Source: Muribaculaceae bacterium Isolate-036 (Harlan) (GTDB lineage: Bacteria > Bacteroidota > Bacteroidia > Bacteroidales > Muribaculaceae). From it: a stretch of 64,000 nt of DNA. The position numbers were made by a program, and so were the translations under genes. Below are positions 62,376-64,000 of this stretch, in pieces; the stretch's first letter is position 1; every line of letters starts with the position of its first letter. The DNA lies in assembly GCA_003833075.1 (NCBI GenBank), contig RIAY01000003.1, forward strand, positions 186,001-250,000, read 5' to 3'. The notes below the pieces were generated by a model that saw only the letters and a program-made list of their open reading frames with translations, was not told the DNA's origin and ran no database searches.

Positions 62376-63980
62376 TCAGAATGGCACCGGACTTTCTCCC
62401 GGTCCCGGCATTATGTCGGGCATCGGTGAAGAGAATGAATTGCCGGAAGAGGGTCCGAATGTAAAGCCGTCGGTGCCGAAAGAGTCTCCCCCCGGTTTTT
62501 CTTCATTCGATTCGGAATTCATTCTTGATTCGAGACGGCGCGTGGTGTTTACCTCGTCAAGAGTCTCGCGCATCATCTGATAACCCTCCTCCCAGTTTTC
62601 GAATCTTGCGAATTTAGATACGAAACGGAGGTCGACAGTACCAACCGCACCGCTTCGGTGCTTGGCGATGATAAGCTCCGCCTTGCCTCGGATGTCGTTT
62701 CCTTCGGCATCTTCCGTGCTTCTTGTGTAATATTCCGGACGGTGGATAAAGCATACCATATCCGCATCCTGCTCGATGGCTCCGGATTCACGGAGGTCTG
62801 AGAGTACAGGGCGTTTGTCTTCGCGTGTTTCTGTGCTTCGGTTAAGCTGCGAGAGTGCGATAATCGGTATATTAAGCTCCTTGGCGAGTGCCTTCAGAGA
62901 TCGGGATATTGTGGACACCTCCTGCTCGCGGCTTCCGAATTTCATGCCGGTGGCGTTCATAAGCTGGAGGTAGTCGATCATTATCATTTTCACACCGTGT
63001 TCCCTTACGAGTCTTCTTGCCTTGGTGCGCAGCTCGGTTATTGAGAGTCCCGGCGTCTCGTCAAGATAGAGTGGTGCGCCATAGACTCCACGGAGACGTG
63101 TGTTCAGGCGATTCCATTCCTCGTCGGTAAGGTTACCTGCTTTGATTTTCTCACCCTCAAGGTCCGCCACGTTACTGAGCAAACGTTTAAGAAGTTGCAC
63201 ATTAGCCATCTCAAGGGTGAATATGGCAATCGGAATGCTGTAGTCTACCGACATGTTTTTTGCCATCGAGAGCACAAACGCGGTCTTACCCATTGCCGGA
63301 CGTGCGGCGATGATGATAAGGTCTGACGCCTGCCATCCTGAAGTCATCTTGTCGAGACCGTGGTATCCTGTCTGAAGTCCGGAGAGTCCGCTTTCGGCAT
63401 TGGCGGCTGTCTGTATCTGTTCTATGGCAAGGTTGATGACCGGGTCGATCTGTGTGACTTCTCTCTTAAGGTGAGTCTGGGAGATCTCAAAAAGCTGTCC
63501 TTCCGCCGCCTGCAGGAGATCATCGACGTCATTGCTCTCGTCGAAAGCGTCAGCTTCGATTTTCGAGGCAAAGGATATAAGGCGTCTCGCAAGATATTTC
63601 TGGGCAATTATCTTGGCATGATATTCGATATTTGCCGCCGAATAGACGCGTGCGGTAAGTTCCGTTATATGCACCGCGCCGCCTACATTCTCAAGCTCGC
63701 CGTTCTGGCGAAGCTGTTCTGTCACGGTCATCATGTCGATGGGACGCTGGTTGAAACCGAGCGTGCATATCGCGTCATATATCTTGGCGTTGACAGGATC
63801 GTAGAAAGCGTCAGGTGTGAGAATGTCACTTACGTTCATGTATGCGTCCTTCTCAAGCATAAGGGCACCTATCACAACCTCTTCAAGGTCCGTGTCGCGA
63901 GGAGGAAGTTTTCCGGTGGGATCCTGGCGGATCGGTTCGTATGCGGGTCTTTTCTTATATTTTTGTTGTTGTTCGGGCAT
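62376..63980 (-). CDS. dnaB: Replicative DNA helicase DnaB
   Basis: 534 residues. N-terminal DnaB domain (PPRDTDLEEVVIGALMLEKDAY), linker, then the RecA-like C-terminal domain: Walker A AARPAMGKTAF, Walker B MIMIDYLQLM, FSREQEV-type GSREQEVSTISRSLKALAKEL, ALSQLNRSTE, LSDLRESGAIEQDAD. Tail is Gly/Ser/Pro-rich (about 490-534). Hexameric replication-fork helicase; no intein. Convergent with dacA. Confidence 0.97.
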   Translation of the reverse strand: MPEQQQKYKKRPAYEPIRQDPTGKLPPRDTDLEEVVIGALMLEKDAYMNVSDILTPDAFYDPVNAKIYDAICTLGFNQRPIDMMTVTEQLRQNGELENVGGAVHITELTARVYSAANIEYHAKIIAQKYLARRLISFASKIEADAFDESNDVDDLLQAAEGQLFEISQTHLKREVTQIDPVINLAIEQIQTAANAESGLSGLQTGYHGLDKMTSGWQASDLIIIAARPAMGKTAFVLSMAKNMSVDYSIPIAIFTLEMANVQLLKRLLSNVADLEGEKIKAGNLTDEEWNRLNTRLRGVYGAPLYLDETPGLSITELRTKARRLVREHGVKMIMIDYLQLMNATGMKFGSREQEVSTISRSLKALAKELNIPIIALSQLNRSTETREDKRPVLSDLRESGAIEQDADMVCFIHRPEYYTRSTEDAEGNDIRGKAELIIAKHRSGAVGTVDLRFVSKFARFENWEEGYQMMRETLDEVNTTRRLESRMNSESNEEKPGGDSFGTDGFTFGPSSGNSFSSPMPDIMPGPGESPVPF

Positions 63981-64000
63981 AATTATGTATGATATATATT

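Overview
The window looks like a chromosomal segment of a gut Bacteroidales bacterium, most likely Muribaculaceae (the family is a guess). The support is: two SusC/SusD (RagA/RagB) pairs; type IX secretion signals (PorQ and proteases with a C-terminal sorting domain); a Bacteroidetes-type TamB-TamL pair; a type II-C CRISPR system with 47-bp repeats; and the Bacteroidetes promoter TTTG-N19/20-TAnnTTTG in front of many genes.

Layout. 1-1630: a 122-bp palindromic tandem repeat array, a Phd/RelE-like toxin-antitoxin pair, and a diverged repeat copy on the far side. 1890-2882: an Rpn-type PD-(D/E)XK nuclease with an in-frame repeat tail. 3042-21421: two mirror-image operons, each susC, susD, Calx-beta-like lipoprotein, C10 cysteine protease. 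They diverge from a 2-kb central segment that carries a tyrosine recombinase and one strong promoter and is bounded by 59-bp inverted repeats at the two susC starts. I read it as a promoter-inversion switch choosing between two peptide/protein-uptake loci. 21634-28056: an M6-like metalloprotease, a small lipoprotein, a bile-salt-hydrolase-like Ntn hydrolase, DUF6048/DUF6452-like envelope genes and a membrane-bound glycosyltransferase. 28194-30776: three tRNA genes, a glycerophosphodiesterase, rpmA, rplU, rpsO. 30855-44173: VanZ-like protein, tamB, tamL, typA, porQ, a TonB-domain protein, a winged-helix protein, rsgA.

44199-50753: a complete type II-C CRISPR-Cas locus. A tracrRNA gene with a canonical promoter is divergent from cas9; cas9-cas1-cas2 follow; then 17 identical 47-bp repeats and 16 spacers. 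Read in the crRNA direction (minus strand), each repeat carries a promoter-like TTG-N19-TATTTTTG, so each spacer may be transcribed from its own promoter.

50889-63980: an AAA ATPase, rpmH, efp, a glycosyltransferase, radC, a GH3 enzyme, a 5'-nucleotidase, a 9-bp minisatellite, gpmI, rplS, folP, a diadenylate cyclase gene and dnaB: mostly housekeeping.

The most notable items are the mirrored SusCD-protease switch, the tracrRNA and in-repeat promoters of the CRISPR locus, and the phased palindromic repeats flanking the toxin-antitoxin pair. All family names come from reading motifs; no database search was run.
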